This document shows positions 14,200-15,423 of a stretch of DNA of 15,423 nt, one piece after another (position 1 is the first letter of the stretch; every line of letters begins with the position of its first letter). The position numbers and the translations under genes are program-made. The notes below the pieces were generated by a model. The model ran no database searches and was not told the DNA's origin. It was given only the letters and a program-made list of their open reading frames with translations. Origin of the DNA: Bacteroidota bacterium (GTDB lineage: Bacteria; Bacteroidota; Ignavibacteria; Ignavibacteriales; Ignavibacteriaceae); the NCBI GenBank assembly GCA_021793635.1, contig JAJYSI010000022.1, forward strand, positions 1-15,423, in the 5' to 3' direction.

Positions 14200-14954
14200 T
14201 TTTGTTTCTGTACTTCAAAATTATTGTTCCGAAAATCTGTGCTTGAAGGAATTCTCATCTTAAAGTTTTTTACAAATTCAATCTCTATTCTAACATGTTT
14301 TGTCATTAAGGCAAGTACATGCCCGCCTTGATTTTTATTTTCAGAAAGAAAATGAAAATGATAACCTGCAGCATTCAGCTCACTCATATATGACGGGAAA
14401 CGAAAACCAACCATTGTCCCTTGAATATCTTTAAGATTAAAGATTGATTGATTTTGGAGAACGACTGATAAATTGGAATATGAATTGGTTTGTTTCGATT
14501 CACTTCTTGCTTGGATGGATACGAATTCTCCTATAACCTTAATTGCACAAATAGTATTATTTGAAGGCAAAGCTTTGTCAATAAATTTATCGAGATTTGC
14601 AAAATCGAGAGTATCGTTCAATTCAATAACCGTATCAGCGTGAAAAAATATTTCTGTAACAAAGGGGGTCTTTTCAGAATTTGGAGGGATATTAACTTTG
14701 CCTTCATCATTTACACGGTAAACAATCCCGTTAAGGAAGATCATTTCTCCATCTACGCCGTTAAAGGTGCCTAGACCAAAGTCCCCCATTTTTTTCATAT
14801 TAGAGATAGTAAAATTGCCGTTCATAGTTCCGGTTAATAATGAAATAATGGGAGAAGATTGGAAGACAGTCCCATATTTAACTTGTGGAAAACTACTTGC
14901 AGTTAAAGACAGGAAAAGTAAAAAAGAACCGAAGATAGTTGATTTATATTTCAT
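14196..14954 (-). CDS. Exported alpha-acetolactate decarboxylase
   Basis: Converts 2-acetolactate to acetoin. The 252-residue protein starts with a Sec signal peptide (MKYKSTIFGSFLLFLSLTAS, cut probably near 21-24), with no lipobox. The family core follows: GLGTFNGVDGEMIFLNG at 60-76 with E70, TPFVTEIFF at 96-104, R150 in VSIQAR, then the zinc-binding GYHFHFLSENKNQGGH with H199, H201 and H212. As I recall the Brevibacillus brevis enzyme, its residues E65, R145, H194, H196 and H207 all match at a constant offset of +5, so the active site is kept. The C-terminal Glu (E253 there) would fall beyond the end; a shifted E247 might take its place, or it is absent. mscL ends 15 bases upstream on the same strand, so both are likely in one operon. 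No acetolactate synthase is in the window. Confidence 0.9.
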   Translation of the reverse strand: MKYKSTIFGSFLLFLSLTASSFPQVKYGTVFQSSPIISLLTGTMNGNFTISNMKKMGDFGLGTFNGVDGEMIFLNGIVYRVNDEGKVNIPPNSEKTPFVTEIFFHADTVIELNDTLDFANLDKFIDKALPSNNTICAIKVIGEFVSIQARSESKQTNSYSNLSVVLQNQSIFNLKDIQGTMVGFRFPSYMSELNAAGYHFHFLSENKNQGGHVLALMTKHVRIEIEFVKNFKMRIPSSTDFRNNNFEVQKQN

Positions 14955-14969
14955 TATTTCTCTTAAATT

Positions 14970-15423
14970 TTAAACTAGCTCAGATGAGCAATGAGCACAA
15001 CGGGTTGCTTGAAGAGGAATTTTTGAAAAACAAAAAGGACAATCTTTTGTTACCGGGGCTTGCGGAACAGCTGATTCACTTTTTCTCTTCATAGTATTTA
15101 CGGCTTTAACTAATAAAAAAACAGAAAAAGCAACAATCAAAAAGCTAATAACTGTGTTTATGAATAAGCCGTAGTTGATTGTAACAGCGCCCGCTGCGGT
15201 TGCGTCTTTTAATGTAGCGTAAGGGCCGGCTAATTTTGCTCCAGATTTAAGAACTACGAACAATTCTGAAAAATCCACATTTCCCAGGATCAGTCCAATC
15301 GGGGGCATAATAACATCGGATACAAGTGATTTTACAATAGTCCCAAAGGCTGCTCCGATAATGATACCGACTGCCATGTCGAGTACATTCCCCTTTATTG
15401 CAAATTCTCTGAATTCCTTTAAC
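14970..15423 (-). CDS. mscL: Large-conductance mechanosensitive channel with C-terminal zinc ribbon (start cut by window edge)
   Basis: Pentameric inner-membrane safety valve that opens under strong membrane tension in osmotic down-shock. The frame is open to the right edge and begins [19 protein letters not shown]; the G at the edge is probably the last base of the ATG, giving a 151-residue protein. An internal ATG at 15377 would remove the N-terminal amphipathic helix and must not be used. TM1 follows with [25 protein letters not shown], then a short periplasmic loop near 48-80, TM2 (about 83-106) and the basic cap NTMKRK. After a linker (SAVPQAP) comes an extra module, CPFC-10-CAHC (C129, C132, C143, C146), a small zinc ribbon in place of the usual C-terminal helix bundle. 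The acetolactate decarboxylase gene follows after 15 bases. Identity is very secure; the role of the zinc ribbon is unknown. Confidence 0.95.
   Translation of the reverse strand, partial: LKEFREFAIKGNVLDMAVGIIIGAAFGTIVKSLVSDVIMPPIGLILGNVDFSELFVVLKSGAKLAGPYATLKDATAAGAVTINYGLFINTVISFLIVAFSVFLLVKAVNTMKRKSESAVPQAPVTKDCPFCFSKIPLQATRCAHCSSELV

Noticed and set aside
15332..15377. Starting MscL at the internal ATG at 15377
   Set aside because: The upstream codons read [15 protein letters not shown], the conserved N-terminal helix of MscL, so the real start lies at the window edge.
1..15423. A defence island, CRISPR array, prophage or other novel multi-gene system
   Set aside because: No nuclease, Cas, toxin-antitoxin, integrase, transposase or regularly spaced repeats were found; nearly every gene fits a known housekeeping or metabolic family.

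Overview
The window looks like chromosome from a low-GC, Gram-negative bacterium, probably of the Bacteroidota/Chlorobi/Ignavibacteria type. This placement is inference: it rests on the AT-rich codon use, a heptosyltransferase-like family 9 glycosyltransferase (suggesting LPS), several lipoprotein-free Sec signal peptides, a methylmalonyl-CoA epimerase, and an MscL with a C-terminal zinc ribbon. Several genes have clear Shine-Dalgarno sequences (GGAG, GAGG, AAGGAG), which would be unusual for core Bacteroidetes and fits an Ignavibacteria-like lineage better. There is no rRNA, tRNA, CRISPR array, intact mobile element or phage gene.

Bases 1-9566 are one long run of minus-strand genes. In order of transcription they are: methylmalonyl-CoA epimerase, a PAP2-like membrane protein, a 110-residue unknown protein, a very long coiled-coil protein, a secreted GH13 amylase-family enzyme, transketolase, a broken dienelactone-hydrolase gene, 4-alpha-glucanotransferase (malQ), and the first 134 residues of a multi-pass membrane protein that leaves the window at base 1. 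The GH13 enzyme, malQ and transketolase form a sugar-polymer theme: alpha-glucans could be cut outside the cytoplasm, rearranged inside, and the sugars fed into the pentose phosphate pathway.

At 9567-9920 a 354-base divergent intergenic region with small palindromes separates this block from two plus-strand genes, an aldo/keto reductase and a LOG-family-like Rossmann protein (TTG start). These converge on a minus-strand pair, a 74-residue charged protein followed by a family 9 glycosyltransferase. A second divergent region leads to a plus-strand pair, a family 2 glycosyltransferase overlapping by 14 bases an RluE-type rRNA pseudouridine synthase. The stop codon of the latter overlaps that of a minus-strand exported acetolactate decarboxylase, preceded 15 bases upstream by mscL, whose start codon is cut by the right edge of the window.

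Most genes belong to well-known families, and I see no coherent new multi-gene system. The items that most deserve a second look are the internally deleted dienelactone-hydrolase gene behind transketolase, the long Cys- and Trp-free coiled-coil protein, the exported acetolactate decarboxylase next to a zinc-ribbon MscL, and a perfect 10-bp inverted repeat in the transketolase/GH13 gap that may be a remnant of a small repeated element.
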